From Amycolatopsis lexingtonensis (GTDB taxonomy: Bacteria; Actinomycetota; Actinomycetes; Mycobacteriales; Pseudonocardiaceae), in contig NZ_JADBEG010000001.1 of NCBI RefSeq assembly GCF_014873755.1, positions 1,986,501 to 2,050,500 of the forward strand: a stretch of DNA of 64,000 bases, given 5' to 3'. The position numbers and the translations under genes were made by a program. A model generated the notes under the pieces. That model had not been told where the DNA came from, did no database searches, and saw only the letters and a program-made list of their open reading frames with translations. Positions 1 to 9,325 of this stretch are shown piece by piece; position 1 is the stretch's first letter, and every line of letters begins with the position of its first letter.

Positions 1-59
1 TCTTCACCAGCATGCTCCTCGATCCCCTTGCCGTCACGTCCGTGTCACCCAACAGACAC

Positions 60-1028
60 CTACCGCGGCCAGCGCTCGGGGTAGCCGACCTCGATCGCGC
101 TGACGTCGTCGAGCGCGGACCGGATGGCGGGCGGCAGGGTGATGGCTTCGGCAGCCAGCGACCCGGTGAGCTGACCGGTGTCGCGCGCGCCGACGACGGG
201 GGCGACGACGCCCGGGCGGTCGCGGACCCAGGCCAGCGCGACGGCCAGCGGCGAGGTGCCCAGCCCGTCGGCGGCGGTGGCGACCGCCTGCACGATCCGG
301 GCGGCGCGGTCGGTGCGGTGGTGCTCGACGTAGCCGGCGTACGCGCTGTTCGCGCCGCGCGAGTCGGCGGGCGTGCCGGTGCGGTACTTGCCGGTCAGGA
401 CGCCGCGGCCGAGCGGCGCCCAGGGCAGCAGCCCGATGCCGTGGTGCTCGGCGGCGGGGACGACTTCGCGGTCGACGCCGCGTTCGAGCAGCGAGTACTC
501 GACCTGGGTGGAGACGATCGGGGCGACCGCCGCGGCACCGGCGGCGGCGGTGGCCAGCTGCCAGCCGGCGTAGTTCGAGACGCCGATGTAGCGGACCTTT
601 CCGCTGGTCACGGCGTACTCGAGGGCGGACAGCGTCTCGGCGAGGGGTACGCAGCCGTCCCAGGCGTGCAGCTGCCAGAGGTCGATGTGGTCGGTGCCGA
701 GCCGTTTCAGCGAGCCGTCGAGGGCGCCGAGCAGCGCGCCGCGGGAGGCGCCGCCGCCGAACGGGCCGTCGGTGCGCTTGGCGACCGCCTTCGTCGCGAG
801 GACGACGTCTTCGCGGGGGACGAGGTCGCCGAGCAGCGAGCCGAGCACCCGCTCGCTCTCGCCTTCGCCGTAGATGTCGGCCGTGTCCACCAGGGTGCCG
901 CCGGCGTCGACGAAGGCGACCAGCTGGCTGGCCGCTTCCTCCGCGTCGGTGTCGCCACCCCAGGTCATGGTGCCGAGCGCCATCCGCGAGACGCGCAGTC
1001 CCGAGCGGCCGAGCAGTCGCTTTTCCAC
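60..1028 (-). CDS. Aldo/keto reductase family oxidoreductase
   Basis: This is a 322-residue NADPH-dependent aldo/keto reductase of the general stress / YajO-like type, expected to be cytosolic; the substrate cannot be told from sequence. The AKR tetrad is visible as Asp48 and Tyr53 in VDTADIYGEGESE, Lys80 in LATKAV and His121 in LWQLHAWD. GVSNYAG and the C-terminal VVAPVVGARDTGQL (cofactor-binding loop) also match the family. The open frame extends upstream to 1070, but homology begins at the GTG at 1028 (EKRLLGRSGLRVSRMALGTM), so I chose that start. It diverges from the F420 oxidoreductase gene with 87 bases between them. Family call is sure; the specific role is not. Confidence 0.9.
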   Translation of the reverse strand: MEKRLLGRSGLRVSRMALGTMTWGGDTDAEEAASQLVAFVDAGGTLVDTADIYGEGESERVLGSLLGDLVPREDVVLATKAVAKRTDGPFGGGASRGALLGALDGSLKRLGTDHIDLWQLHAWDGCVPLAETLSALEYAVTSGKVRYIGVSNYAGWQLATAAAGAAAVAPIVSTQVEYSLLERGVDREVVPAAEHHGIGLLPWAPLGRGVLTGKYRTGTPADSRGANSAYAGYVEHHRTDRAARIVQAVATAADGLGTSPLAVALAWVRDRPGVVAPVVGARDTGQLTGSLAAEAITLPPAIRSALDDVSAIEVGYPERWPR

Positions 1029-1101
1029 GACCGCCGAGCCTAGTGGGCGGGCCCCGGCGAACCTGACCAAGGTGAGTCGTGTCGCGGCCGAGGGCCCCCG
1101 T

Positions 1102-1107
1102 TAGGGT
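1102..1107 (+). promoter_or_regulatory. Candidate -10 (TAGGGT) for a leaderless transcript
   Basis: TAGGGT ends 8 bases before the GTG at 1116. Transcription would start on or next to the start codon, and no Shine-Dalgarno sequence is present. No convincing -35 is visible. Confidence 0.4.
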
Positions 1108-1115
1108 TCGGCCCC

Positions 1116-2153
1116 GTGCGACTCGGACTCAATCTCGGCTACTGGGGAGCGGGGAACGACCCCGCGAACCCGGCCCTGGCGAAACAGGCGGAAGAGCTCG
1201 GCTACGCCGTCGTGTGGGCCGCGGAGGCCTACGGCTCGGACGCGGTGACCGTGCTCACGTGGCTCGCCGCGCAGACGTCGCGGATCGACGTGGGTGCCGC
1301 CGTGCTGCAGATCCCGGCCCGGACGCCGGCGACGACCGCGATGACCGCCGCGACCCTGGACAACCTTTCGGGCGGCCGGTTCCGGCTCGGGCTCGGGGTG
1401 TCGGGTCCGCAGGTGTCGGAGGGCTGGCACGGGGTCCGGTTCACCTCGCCGGTGGAGCGCACCCGGGAGTACGCCGCGATCGTCCGGTCCGCGCTGCGTC
1501 GCGAGCGCCTCCGGTTCGACGGCGAGCACTTCACGCTGCCGCTGCCGGACGGCCCCGGGAAGGCGCTGCGGCTGACCGTCCGCCCGGCGCGCAAGCACAT
1601 CCCGCTCTACCTGGCCGCGATCGGCCCGAAGAACCTGGAGCTGACCGGCGAGATCGCCGACGGCTGGCTCCCGGTGTTCTTCTCACCGGCGCACGCGGGG
1701 GAGCAGCTGGCGCGGATCCGGGCCGGCGCCGAGGGGGCCGGGCGCACGCTGGAGGGCTTCGACGTCGCGCCGAACGTGCCGCTGGTGCCCGGGGACGACT
1801 GGCGGGAGTGCGCGGACGCCGTCCGCGCCTACGCGGCCCTGTACCTGGGCGGGATGGGGAGCAAGGAGAAGAACTTCTACAACCGGCTGGCGTGCCGGAT
1901 GGGCTTCGCGGCCGAAGCCGCGGAGGTGCAGGAGCTGTACCTGGACGGCGACCGGGCGGGGGCGATGGCGGCGGTGCCGCTGGAGTTCCTCGACGCGACG
2001 TCGCTGCTGGGACCGAAGGAACGGATCGCGGAGAAGATGACCGAATTCGCCGAAGCCGGCGTGACGACCCTGTCGGTGTCGCCGTTCACCCCGGACGCGG
2101 CCGGCGCGCTGGGTACCGCCGTCGAGGCGCTCGAGCTGGCGGGGGTGGCCTGA
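1116..2153 (+). CDS. LLM class F420-dependent oxidoreductase
   Basis: A 345-residue TIM-barrel oxidoreductase of the luciferase-like monooxygenase class, which in actinobacteria usually uses coenzyme F420 for hydride transfer. Family signatures are the first strand [11 protein letters not shown], the conserved [24 protein letters not shown] loop region (about residues 85-105) and [21 protein letters not shown]. Length is normal. The GTG start is supported by a TAGGGT hexamer 8 bases upstream, which suggests a leaderless message. The uppP start follows the stop by one base, so the two are probably co-transcribed and translationally coupled. The substrate is unknown. Confidence 0.88.
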   Translation: MRLGLNLGYWGAGNDPANPALAKQAEELGYAVVWAAEAYGSDAVTVLTWLAAQTSRIDVGAAVLQIPARTPATTAMTAATLDNLSGGRFRLGLGVSGPQVSEGWHGVRFTSPVERTREYAAIVRSALRRERLRFDGEHFTLPLPDGPGKALRLTVRPARKHIPLYLAAIGPKNLELTGEIADGWLPVFFSPAHAGEQLARIRAGAEGAGRTLEGFDVAPNVPLVPGDDWRECADAVRAYAALYLGGMGSKEKNFYNRLACRMGFAAEAAEVQELYLDGDRAGAMAAVPLEFLDATSLLGPKERIAEKMTEFAEAGVTTLSVSPFTPDAAGALGTAVEALELAGVA

Positions 2154-2154
2154 C

Positions 2155-2997
2155 GTGGGCTGGTTCGAAGCACTGGTGCTGGGCCTGGTCCAGGGCCTGA
2201 CCGAGTTCCTGCCGATCTCGTCGAGCGCGCACCTGCGCATCGTCGCGGCGCTGGCCGGCTGGGACGACCCGGGCGCGGCGTTCACCGCGGTCACCCAGAT
2301 CGGCACCGAGCTCGCGGTGATCCTCTACTTCGGCCCGAAGATCGGGAAGATCCTGCGTGCCTGGTTCTTCTCGCTGTACAAGCCGGAGTGGCGGCAAGAC
2401 CCGGACGCCCGGCTGGGCTGGCTGATCATCGTCGGCTCGCTGCCGATCGTGGTGCTGGGGCTGCTGCTGCAGGACCAGATCGACAGCGCGTTCCGCGACC
2501 TGCGGATCACCGCGTCGGTGCTCATCGTGTTCGGCCTGATCCTGCTGGTCGCCGACCGGATCGGGAAGCAGGAGCGCACGCTCGACCACCTGACGGTGCC
2601 GCACGGCCTCGGCTTCGGTTTCGCGCAGGCGCTCGCCCTGATCCCGGGCGTGTCCCGCTCGGGCGGCACGACGAGCGCCGGCCTCCTGCTGGGCTACACC
2701 CGCGCGGAGGCGGCGGAGTACTCGTTCCTGCTGGCCTTGCCGGCGGTGTTCGGGTCGGGCGTGTACAAGCTCAAGGACATCGGCTCGGGCGAGGTGCCGG
2801 CCCAGTGGGGCCCGACGATCCTGGCGACGCTGGTGGCGTTCGGGGTCGGGTACGTGGTGATCGCGTGGCTGATGGCCTACATCAAGAAGCGCAGCTTCGT
2901 GCCGTTCGTGGTGTACCGGCTGGTGCTGGGCGTGCTGCTGTTCGTGCTGATCTTCACGGGCGCGCTGGACCCGAACGCGGGCCCGGTCGGCCACTGA
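2155..2997 (+). CDS. uppP: Undecaprenyl-diphosphatase UppP (BacA)
   Basis: This 280-residue integral membrane phosphatase removes a phosphate from undecaprenyl diphosphate, recycling the lipid carrier for peptidoglycan synthesis and giving some bacitracin tolerance. The two active-site motifs are clear: [15 protein letters not shown] at residues 13-27 and [17 protein letters not shown] near residues 163-179. Several hydrophobic helices and a C-terminal helix ending near FTGALDPN fit the family. The GTG start lies one base after the upstream stop. A histidine phosphatase follows downstream, an arrangement conserved in actinobacteria near the mycothiol gene mshC. Confidence 0.95.
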   Translation: MGWFEALVLGLVQGLTEFLPISSSAHLRIVAALAGWDDPGAAFTAVTQIGTELAVILYFGPKIGKILRAWFFSLYKPEWRQDPDARLGWLIIVGSLPIVVLGLLLQDQIDSAFRDLRITASVLIVFGLILLVADRIGKQERTLDHLTVPHGLGFGFAQALALIPGVSRSGGTTSAGLLLGYTRAEAAEYSFLLALPAVFGSGVYKLKDIGSGEVPAQWGPTILATLVAFGVGYVVIAWLMAYIKKRSFVPFVVYRLVLGVLLFVLIFTGALDPNAGPVGH

Positions 2998-3062
2998 TCC
3001 GCGCGTCTGGCGACAGGGGCCAGGCAAAGTCGGGTCGGTGCGGTCCGCGGCGGTGCGCCGGT

Positions 3063-3115
3063 GTCTTGAATGACTCATTCAGGACCTCCGAAGACCTGAA
3101 TGAGTCATTCAAGAC
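3063..3115. repeat. 53-bp intergenic palindrome, copy 1 of 5
   Basis: Two perfectly complementary 21-base arms (3063-3083 and 3095-3115) surround an 11-base loop. Each arm contains GAATGASTCATTC, itself a 13-bp palindrome around one central base. This copy has the C version in its left arm, opposite to the other four, so it is inverted. It lies 65 bases after the uppP stop and could act as a terminator or a processing or cruciform site. Confidence 0.93.
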
Positions 3116-3160
3116 GTGGGCGGGCGGGTTACCGGCGGCGGTGCCTTGGCGCCTGGCGAG

Positions 3161-3180
3161 GTGAACGACTCGTTCATGAC
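3161..3180. repeat. Degenerate half copy of the 53-bp palindrome
   Basis: GTGAACGACTCGTTCATGAC matches one arm of the repeat with A-to-G and T-to-C changes that preserve the inner palindrome GAACGACTCGTTC. It may be a decayed or variant half element 46 bases after copy 1. Confidence 0.45.
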
Positions 3181-3261
3181 TTTGTCGGCGGCCGGAGCGA
3201 CCGCGCGCGAGCCGAGCCGCTCGGTCCGCCGGTGATCGGCGTGGCCCGGTCGGACACTGAT

Positions 3262-3305
3262 CCACCCTACGTGGAAACCGCGTGATCGGTCCCCACGTAG
3301 GGTGG
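3262..3305 (+). promoter_or_regulatory. Inverted repeat over the start region of the phosphatase gene
   Basis: A perfect 13-bp inverted repeat (CCACCCTACGTGG at 3262-3274, its complement at 3293-3305) ends 5 bases before the GTG at 3311. The right arm contains TAGGGT (3298-3303), a candidate -10 for leaderless initiation, and the purine-rich GTAGGGTGG that could serve as ribosome site. It could be a regulator operator over the -10 or a leader hairpin. Confidence 0.5.
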
Positions 3306-3310
3306 GTCCC

Positions 3311-4030
3311 GTGAGTACGGTGATCCTCCTCCGGCACGGCAAGTCGACGGCCAACGGTTCCGGCGTCCTCGCCGGGCGCTCGCCGAAGGTCAGCCTCGAC
3401 GACACCGGCCGCGCCCAGGCGGAGAAGCTCGTCGAGCGGCTGGACGGCGTGCCCCTCTCGGGGCTCGTCGTCTCGCCCATGCTGCGGTGCAAGCAGACGG
3501 TCGGCCCGCTGGCGGCGGCCCGCGGGCTCGAGAAGACGGTCGAGCCCGGGCTGTCCGAAGTGGACTACGGCGAGTGGACCGGCAGGGAACTCAAGCACCT
3601 GGCGAAGGAACCGCTGTGGCGGGTGGTGCAGGCGCACGCCTCCGCGGCGGTTTTCCCCGGTGGTGAGGGGCTCGCCCAGATGCAGGCGCGCTCGGTCGCC
3701 GCGGTGCGGGCGCACGACCGGCGGATCTCCGCGGCGCACGGTGACCACGCCGTGTGGCTCCTGTGCAGCCACGGTGACGTGATCAAGTCCATCCTCGCCG
3801 ACGCGCTCGGGCAGCACCTCGACGCCTTCCAGCGGATCGTCGTCGACCCGGCGTCCATCTCGGTCGTGCGGTACACCGAGACGCGGCCGTTCGTCATGCG
3901 GGTCAACGATCACGGTGGCGATCTGCGCGGCATCGTGCCGCCGGAACCCAAGCCGGACCGCAAGGCGAAACGGGGCAAAAAGGCTGCCCCGAGCAGCGAC
4001 GCCGTCGTGGGCGGTACCACCGGGCCGTGA
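3311..4030 (+). CDS. Histidine phosphatase family protein (MSMEG_4193-type putative phosphomutase)
   Basis: A 239-residue member of the histidine phosphatase superfamily. The phosphohistidine motif LLRHGKST is at residues 6-13 and the second active-site histidine is in LLCSHGDVIKS. The PMLRCKQTVGPLA region fits the family. The C-terminus is basic (KPDRKAKRGKKAA) and probably disordered. The gene follows uppP, matching the conserved actinobacterial order uppP, phosphatase, DUF3090, SCO1664 family. Here the last two are about 31 kb away. Homology begins at VSTVILLRHG, so I prefer the GTG at 3311 to the in-frame GTG at 3302. The substrate is not known. Confidence 0.88.
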   Translation: MSTVILLRHGKSTANGSGVLAGRSPKVSLDDTGRAQAEKLVERLDGVPLSGLVVSPMLRCKQTVGPLAAARGLEKTVEPGLSEVDYGEWTGRELKHLAKEPLWRVVQAHASAAVFPGGEGLAQMQARSVAAVRAHDRRISAAHGDHAVWLLCSHGDVIKSILADALGQHLDAFQRIVVDPASISVVRYTETRPFVMRVNDHGGDLRGIVPPEPKPDRKAKRGKKAAPSSDAVVGGTTGP

Positions 4031-4052
4031 GCTTGGCCACCTCCGGAAAGCG

Positions 4053-4083
4053 CTGACATCGATGGCGGGGGAACCCGTAGGGT
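4053..4083 (+). promoter_or_regulatory. Candidate promoter for the M3 peptidase gene
   Basis: CTGACA (4053-4058), 19 bases, then TAGGGT (4078-4083). A leader of about 35 bases carrying AGGAG at 4111-4115 precedes the ATG at 4125. Confidence 0.4.
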
Positions 4084-4124
4084 GGCGGGACCGAGTGTTC
4101 CACCCCGACCAGGAGCCTGCGCCG

Positions 4125-6179
4125 ATGATTTCGCCGGACAACCCGTTCGCCGCACCCAGCGAGCTGCCCTACGCCCTGCCGCCCTTCGACCGGATCGCCG
4201 ACGAGCACTACCGGCCCGCGTTCGAGGCCGGGCTGGCCGAGCACGCGGCGGAGATCGAGCAGATCGCGGCGCAGGACGCCGAGCCGACGTTCGAGAACAC
4301 GATCGTGGCCCTCGAGCGCGCCGGCGAGCTGCTCGGCCGCGTGGCGAGCGTGTTCTACAACCTGTCCGGCTCGAACAGCACCGACGAGATCCAGGCGATC
4401 CAGGCGGAGTTCGCGCCCAAGCTGGCCGCCCACCACGACGCGATCCACCTGAACCCGAAGCTGTTCGCCCGCATCGACGCCCTCCACGCCAAGCGCGCCG
4501 AGCTCGGGCTCGACGAGGAGTCGCTGCGGCTGCTGGAGCGGCGGCACACCGACTTCAGCCGTGCCGGTGCCGGGCTGGGCGAGGCCGAGCAGGCCCGCCT
4601 GCGTGAGCTGAACGCGCAGCTGTCCACCCTGCAGACGAAGTTCCAGCAGAACCTCCTGAAGGACACCAACGAGCTCGCCGTCGTCATCGAGGATCGGGCC
4701 GAGCTGGCCGGGTTCGGCGAGGGCGCGATCGCGACCGCGGCCGAAGCGGCCTCCGCGCGCGGCGAAGACGGCAAGTACGTGCTCACCCTGACCCTGCCGA
4801 CGAGCCAGGCGTCCCCGCTGGAAACCCTGCGCGACCGCGACGTCCGCGAGCGGATCCACGCCGCGTCGATGGCCCGGGGCAACGGCGGCAACGACTTCGA
4901 CAACAACGGGGTCGTCGCCGAGATCGTCCGCCTCCGCGCCGAGCGCGCCGCGCTGCTGGGCTACCCGAACCACGCGGCGTACGTCATCGCCGACGAGACA
5001 GCCAAGACGGCGGAAGCCGCGGCCGGGCTGCTCGAGCGGCTGGCACCCGCCGCGGTCGCGAACGCCCGCGCCGAAGCCGCGGAACTGCAGCAGCTGCTGG
5101 AAGCCGACGTGCCGGGCGCGAAGCTGCGGCCGTCGGACTGGCCGTTCTACGCCGCGCAGGTCCGCCGGGAGCGCTTCGACGTCGACACCGAGGCCCTGCG
5201 CCCGTACTTCGAGGCCGACCGCGTCTACCTCGACGGCGTCTTCTTCGCCGCGAGCAAGCTCTACGGCCTGACCATCACCGAGCGGCACGACCTCCCGAAG
5301 TACCACCCGGAGGTCCGGACCTTCGAGGTCTTCGACGCCGACGGCACCGCGCTCGGCCTGTACCTGCTCGACCTCTACACCCGCGACGCCAAGCGCGGCG
5401 GCGCCTGGATGAACACCTTCGTCGACCAGTCGGAACTGCTGGACCGCAAGACGGTCGTGGTGAACGTGCTCAACGTGAGCAAGCCGCCGGCGGGGGAGCC
5501 GACCCTGCTGACCTTCGACGAGGTCGTGACGGCGTTCCACGAGTTCGGCCACGCCCTGCACGCGCTGGTCTCCTCGGTCCGCTACCCGACGTTCTCCGGC
5601 ACCAACGTGCCCCGCGACTTCGTCGAATACCCGTCCCAGGTCAACGAGATGTGGATGCTGTGGCCGGAGGTGCTGGCCAACTACGCCAAGCACCACGAGA
5701 CGGGCGAGGCGCTGCCGCAGGAGCAGGTCGACAAGCTCCTCGCCGCCCAGCAGTACGGCGAAGGCTTCGCCACCACCGAATACCTCGCGGCGTCCCTGCT
5801 CGACCAGGCCTGGCACGGCCTCGGCGTCGACGACCGGGTGGGGGAGGTGCAGCGCTTCGAAGCCGAGGCGCTGGTGAAGGCCGGCGTGGCCGTCGAGGCG
5901 ATCCCGCCGCGCTACCGCACGACGTACTTCGCGCACATCTTCAGCGGCGGCTACAGCGCCGGGTACTACTCGTACATCTGGAGCGAGGTCCTGGACGCCG
6001 ACACCGTCCAGTGGTTCCGGGAGAGCGGGGGACTGACCCGCGAGAACGGCGACCACTTCCGCCGCACCCTTCTGAGCCGCGGCGGCAGCGTCGACCCGAT
6101 GGACGCGTTCCGGGCGTTCCGCGGCCGCGACCCGGAGATCGAGCCGCTGCTGGCCCGCCGCGGCCTCAACGGAGTCTGA
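4125..6179 (+). CDS. M3 family metallopeptidase (dipeptidyl carboxypeptidase / oligopeptidase A type)
   Basis: A 684-residue zinc oligopeptidase of family M3 that degrades short peptides, probably in the cytosol. The zinc site is HEFGH at residues 472-476 in AFHEFGHALHAL, with the third ligand Glu501 in EYPSQVNEMW. The C-terminal FSGGYSAGYYSYIWSEVLDAD is the usual substrate-contact region. Length and architecture match Dcp/PrlC. There is no signal peptide. I chose the ATG at 4125 because AGGAG lies 9 bases upstream and homology starts at SPDNPFAAPSELPY; an in-frame ATG at 4062 is possible. A strong hairpin terminator follows. Confidence 0.93.
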   Translation: MISPDNPFAAPSELPYALPPFDRIADEHYRPAFEAGLAEHAAEIEQIAAQDAEPTFENTIVALERAGELLGRVASVFYNLSGSNSTDEIQAIQAEFAPKLAAHHDAIHLNPKLFARIDALHAKRAELGLDEESLRLLERRHTDFSRAGAGLGEAEQARLRELNAQLSTLQTKFQQNLLKDTNELAVVIEDRAELAGFGEGAIATAAEAASARGEDGKYVLTLTLPTSQASPLETLRDRDVRERIHAASMARGNGGNDFDNNGVVAEIVRLRAERAALLGYPNHAAYVIADETAKTAEAAAGLLERLAPAAVANARAEAAELQQLLEADVPGAKLRPSDWPFYAAQVRRERFDVDTEALRPYFEADRVYLDGVFFAASKLYGLTITERHDLPKYHPEVRTFEVFDADGTALGLYLLDLYTRDAKRGGAWMNTFVDQSELLDRKTVVVNVLNVSKPPAGEPTLLTFDEVVTAFHEFGHALHALVSSVRYPTFSGTNVPRDFVEYPSQVNEMWMLWPEVLANYAKHHETGEALPQEQVDKLLAAQQYGEGFATTEYLAASLLDQAWHGLGVDDRVGEVQRFEAEALVKAGVAVEAIPPRYRTTYFAHIFSGGYSAGYYSYIWSEVLDADTVQWFRESGGLTRENGDHFRRTLLSRGGSVDPMDAFRAFRGRDPEIEPLLARRGLNGV

Positions 6180-6205
6180 TCTCTAACTGTATAACGACCT
6201 ATACT

Positions 6206-6235
6206 GCGGGGCTGGTTTCGAAAAACCAGCCCCGC
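6206..6235 (+). terminator. Intrinsic terminator after the M3 peptidase gene
   Basis: A perfect 13-bp stem (6206-6218 with 6223-6235) closed by a CGAA tetraloop is followed by a T-rich stretch (CTTTT at 6241-6245). It separates the peptidase from the convergent hydrolase remnant and may work in both directions. Confidence 0.85.
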
Positions 6236-6280
6236 ACTTGCTTTTACAGCACCAAAACCCGCTCAGAACCGGGAAACCCT

Positions 6281-6866
6281 TCAGGCGACCAGCCGCAGCC
6301 ACGCTTCCGCGAGTGCCGCGTGACCGGCGGGGGTCGGGTGCACGCCGTCTTCCGACCAGCGCTCCGGTCCGGTTTCCGCGGAGAGCCCGGCGAACATGCG
6401 GTCGGCGGCGAGCAGGTGGGCACCGTACTCGCTCGCGAGGTGCCGCACGGCCTCGATCTTCGGGTCGAGGCCGGCTCGCCAGTCCCGGCGCACGTCGTCG
6501 TCGATGCGGATGTCACCGGCTTCGGTGACGCCTTCGACCGGCAGGAGGAACGGCTCGATGAGAATCAGCTTTGTGCCGGCTTCGGCGAGGGGTGCGAGCA
6601 GGCGATTGTAGCCCGCCGCGAACTCGTCCGCGGACACTTCGGGTGCGTGTGGGTCGAAGGTGTGGCGTCCGTTGGCGTTGACGCCGACGAGGATCGAGAC
6701 GACGTCGGGGCGGGCGTCGAGGACGTCGTTCTGGGTGGCGGAAGCACCATTCGCCGGCGACGAGCAGGGGGTAGCCGCAGCGGGCTTCGCCTTCCGGTCG
6801 CCAGAGCGTGGTGATGGAGTCGCCGGCGAAGAGCACGGTGCTGTGGGGCTTCAAGGTGATCGTCAT
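6281..6866 (-). pseudogene. SGNH/GDSL hydrolase, frameshifted with internal loss
   Basis: The N-terminal part (ATG at 6866) encodes block I, TVLFAGDSITTLWRPEGE, then leaves the family at VAGEWCFRHPE. From about 6735 the family sequence resumes in another frame as NDVLDARPDVVSILVGVNA and runs on to DGVHPTPAGHAALAEAWLRLV. The stretch that should carry block II (the NRG-x-x-GN glycine) is absent, and block III reads GVNANG where GxND is expected. A frameshift plus an internal deletion near 6730-6745 therefore removed two catalytic blocks. The remaining reading frames are well conserved, so decay seems recent. An assembly error is possible but would have to explain missing sequence too. Confidence 0.75.
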
Positions 6867-6935
6867 GCGGTCGAGCGTGGTGGTGGCGGCTGGCGGGGGA
6901 CGCACAGCGGGCTGGCATCCCCCGCTTTCGCGCTG

Positions 6936-7532
6936 TCAAGCCGTGGCGGTGCGTTCGTTCGCGACGATGTGGTCGACGAAGCCGTAGGCGAGAGCTTCGT
7001 CGGCGTCGAACCAGCGGTCGCGGTCGGCGTCGGCGGTGATGCGTTCGACGGTCTGGCCGGTCTGGGCGGCGGTGATCTGGGCGATGCGGCGCTTCATCTT
7101 GCCGAAGACCTCGGCCTGGATGGCGATGTCGGTGGCGGCGCCGCTGATGCCGGCGGAGGGCTGGTGCATGACGATGCGGGTGTTGGGCAGGAGGTAGCGC
7201 TTGCCGGGGTGGCCGGAGGAGAGCAGGAACTGGCCCATGGAGGCGACGAAGCCGAGGCCCCAGGTGGAGACGTCGGGTTTGACGAGCTGCATGGTGTCGT
7301 AGATGGCCATGCCGGCGGTGACGGAGCCGCCGGGTGAGTTGATGTAGAAGGTGATGTCCTTGTCCGGGTCGTCGGCGGCGAGGAGGAGGAGCTGGGCGAT
7401 GATGCGGTTGGCGACTTCGTCGTTGACTTCGGAGCCGAGGAAGACGATGCGGTCGCGCAGGAGCTGCTGGTAGACCGAGTCGTCGGGGGCCTGGGCGGCG
7501 GTGTGCATGTCGGGCAGGGCGAGAAGGGTCAT
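6936..7532 (-). CDS. clpP: ATP-dependent Clp protease proteolytic subunit (solitary copy)
   Basis: A 198-residue ClpP peptidase, which forms a tetradecameric chamber fed by Clp ATPases. The catalytic triad is Ser98 in GFVASMGQF, His123 in VMHQPSAG and Asp172 in DADRDRWF, with YINSPGGSVTAGMAIYDTM before it. No clpX, clpC or second clpP adjoins it. Actinobacteria normally carry a clpP1P2 pair next to clpX, so this is probably an additional copy. It lies downstream of mdh but is separated from it by a strong terminator, so it should have its own promoter. The ATG start gives MTLLALPDMHTAAQ, which may be a short propeptide. Confidence 0.92.
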   Translation of the reverse strand: MTLLALPDMHTAAQAPDDSVYQQLLRDRIVFLGSEVNDEVANRIIAQLLLLAADDPDKDITFYINSPGGSVTAGMAIYDTMQLVKPDVSTWGLGFVASMGQFLLSSGHPGKRYLLPNTRIVMHQPSAGISGAATDIAIQAEVFGKMKRRIAQITAAQTGQTVERITADADRDRWFDADEALAYGFVDHIVANERTATA

Positions 7533-7606
7533 GGGGCGACCGTAGGGGCAGAGATCCTTTGGGCGGGGCCGGTTTCGCTGTGGGCGTGGGGTGTTCGCCG
7601 GACGCG

Positions 7607-7643
7607 AAAAGGGCCGCCGTCCACAACGGACGGCGGCCCTTTT
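7607..7643 (-). terminator. Intrinsic terminator after mdh
   Basis: A perfect 16-bp stem (7607-7622 with 7628-7643) with a 5-base loop. Read on the minus strand, the stem ends in TTTT. It lies 13 bases after the mdh stop. Confidence 0.88.
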
Positions 7644-7656
7644 GCCGGAGCTGGGC

Positions 7657-8718
<1,062 letters not shown>

Positions 8719-8770
8719 TCACTGTTGTGAGGATCGCTTTTCGGGGGTTCCGGGTGGCGAAGCCCCCGGC

Positions 8771-8787
8771 CCGGGGCGGAGCCCCGG
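8771..8787 (-). terminator. Candidate terminator after the MarR gene
   Basis: CCGGGGC-GGA-GCCCCGG forms a 7-bp all-GC stem with a three-base loop 18 bases after the MarR stop. There is no T tract, so this is a weak call. Confidence 0.4.
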
Positions 8788-8804
8788 TTGTCACAGCTCG
8801 CTTT

Positions 8805-9245
8805 TCAGGGCTCGGTGACGTTGGCGGCGAGGCGGTGGAGGAGGTCGGTGAGCTGGGTGATCTCGGTGTCGGTGAGGCCTTTTCGCATGCGCTGGTCGTG
8901 GGCGATGGCGGCGGTGGCGAGGCGGTGGAAGAGCTGTTCGCCGTCTTCGGTGAGTTCGACGAGGTGGACGCGGCGGTTTTCGGGGTCGCGGCGGCGGGTG
9001 ACGAGGCCGGCGGTTTCCATGCCGTTGAGGTGGTGGGTGAGGGTGGCGCCTTGGATGCCGACGGCGTCGGCGAGTTCGCGCTGGTTGGCGACGGTGCGGG
9101 TCTTGAGGGAGATGAGGATCTGCCAGACGGGTTGGGAGCCGCCGGCGGTGGCGAGGGCCTGGTCGAAGGCGCGGCCGGCGGTTTTGGCGGTGCGGGCGAG
9201 GACGACGCCGATGGGGGTGGTGGTGGGTGGTGGCACGGGCAGCAC
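8805..9245 (-). CDS. MarR family transcriptional regulator
   Basis: A winged-helix dimeric regulator. The DNA-binding part is QRELADAVGIQGATLTHHLN with the wing RRRDPENRRVHLVELTEDG. The frame stays open to an ATG at 9305, but the first 20 codons would then cover a TTGACA-N17-TAACGT promoter and three regularly spaced TCTAA-type repeats belonging to the divergent operon. I therefore place the start at the GTG at 9245 (146 residues); a GTG at 9236 is also possible. It probably controls the divergent NTF2-like/VOC/F420-oxidoreductase unit and itself. The ligand is unknown. Confidence 0.88.
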   Translation of the reverse strand: MLPVPPPTTTPIGVVLARTAKTAGRAFDQALATAGGSQPVWQILISLKTRTVANQRELADAVGIQGATLTHHLNGMETAGLVTRRRDPENRRVHLVELTEDGEQLFHRLATAAIAHDQRMRKGLTDTEITQLTDLLHRLAANVTEP

Positions 9246-9258
9246 CTTACCGCAGGTC

Positions 9259-9297
9259 TCTAACCGTTTGACATCTAATCGTTCGACTTCTAACGTT
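9259..9297 (+). promoter_or_regulatory. Promoter with triple MarR-type operator repeats
   Basis: TTGACA (9268-9273), 17 bases, TAACGT (9291-9296) is a near-consensus housekeeping promoter for the gene at 9326. Three copies of TCTAA(C/T)CGTT or TCTAACGTT begin at 9259, 9274 and 9289, exactly 15 bases apart, and cover both hexamers. Confidence 0.75.
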
Positions 9298-9325
9298 GTG
9301 CTCATCGAACCGGAAGGGGAATGCG

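Noticed and set aside
1..59. The first 59 bases
   Set aside because: They hold only the region beyond the aldo/keto reductase stop; no gene end or signal can be supported.
3063..3115. Peptide LNESFKT readable through all five palindromes
   Set aside because: The repeat is palindromic, so both strands give the same peptide; the 53-base length breaks frame and there is no start or ribosome site.
3903..6056. A 717-codon frame antisense to the M3 peptidase
   Set aside because: Composition is low-complexity Val/Gly/Arg/Gln with no family match, and the opposite strand has a clear peptidase.
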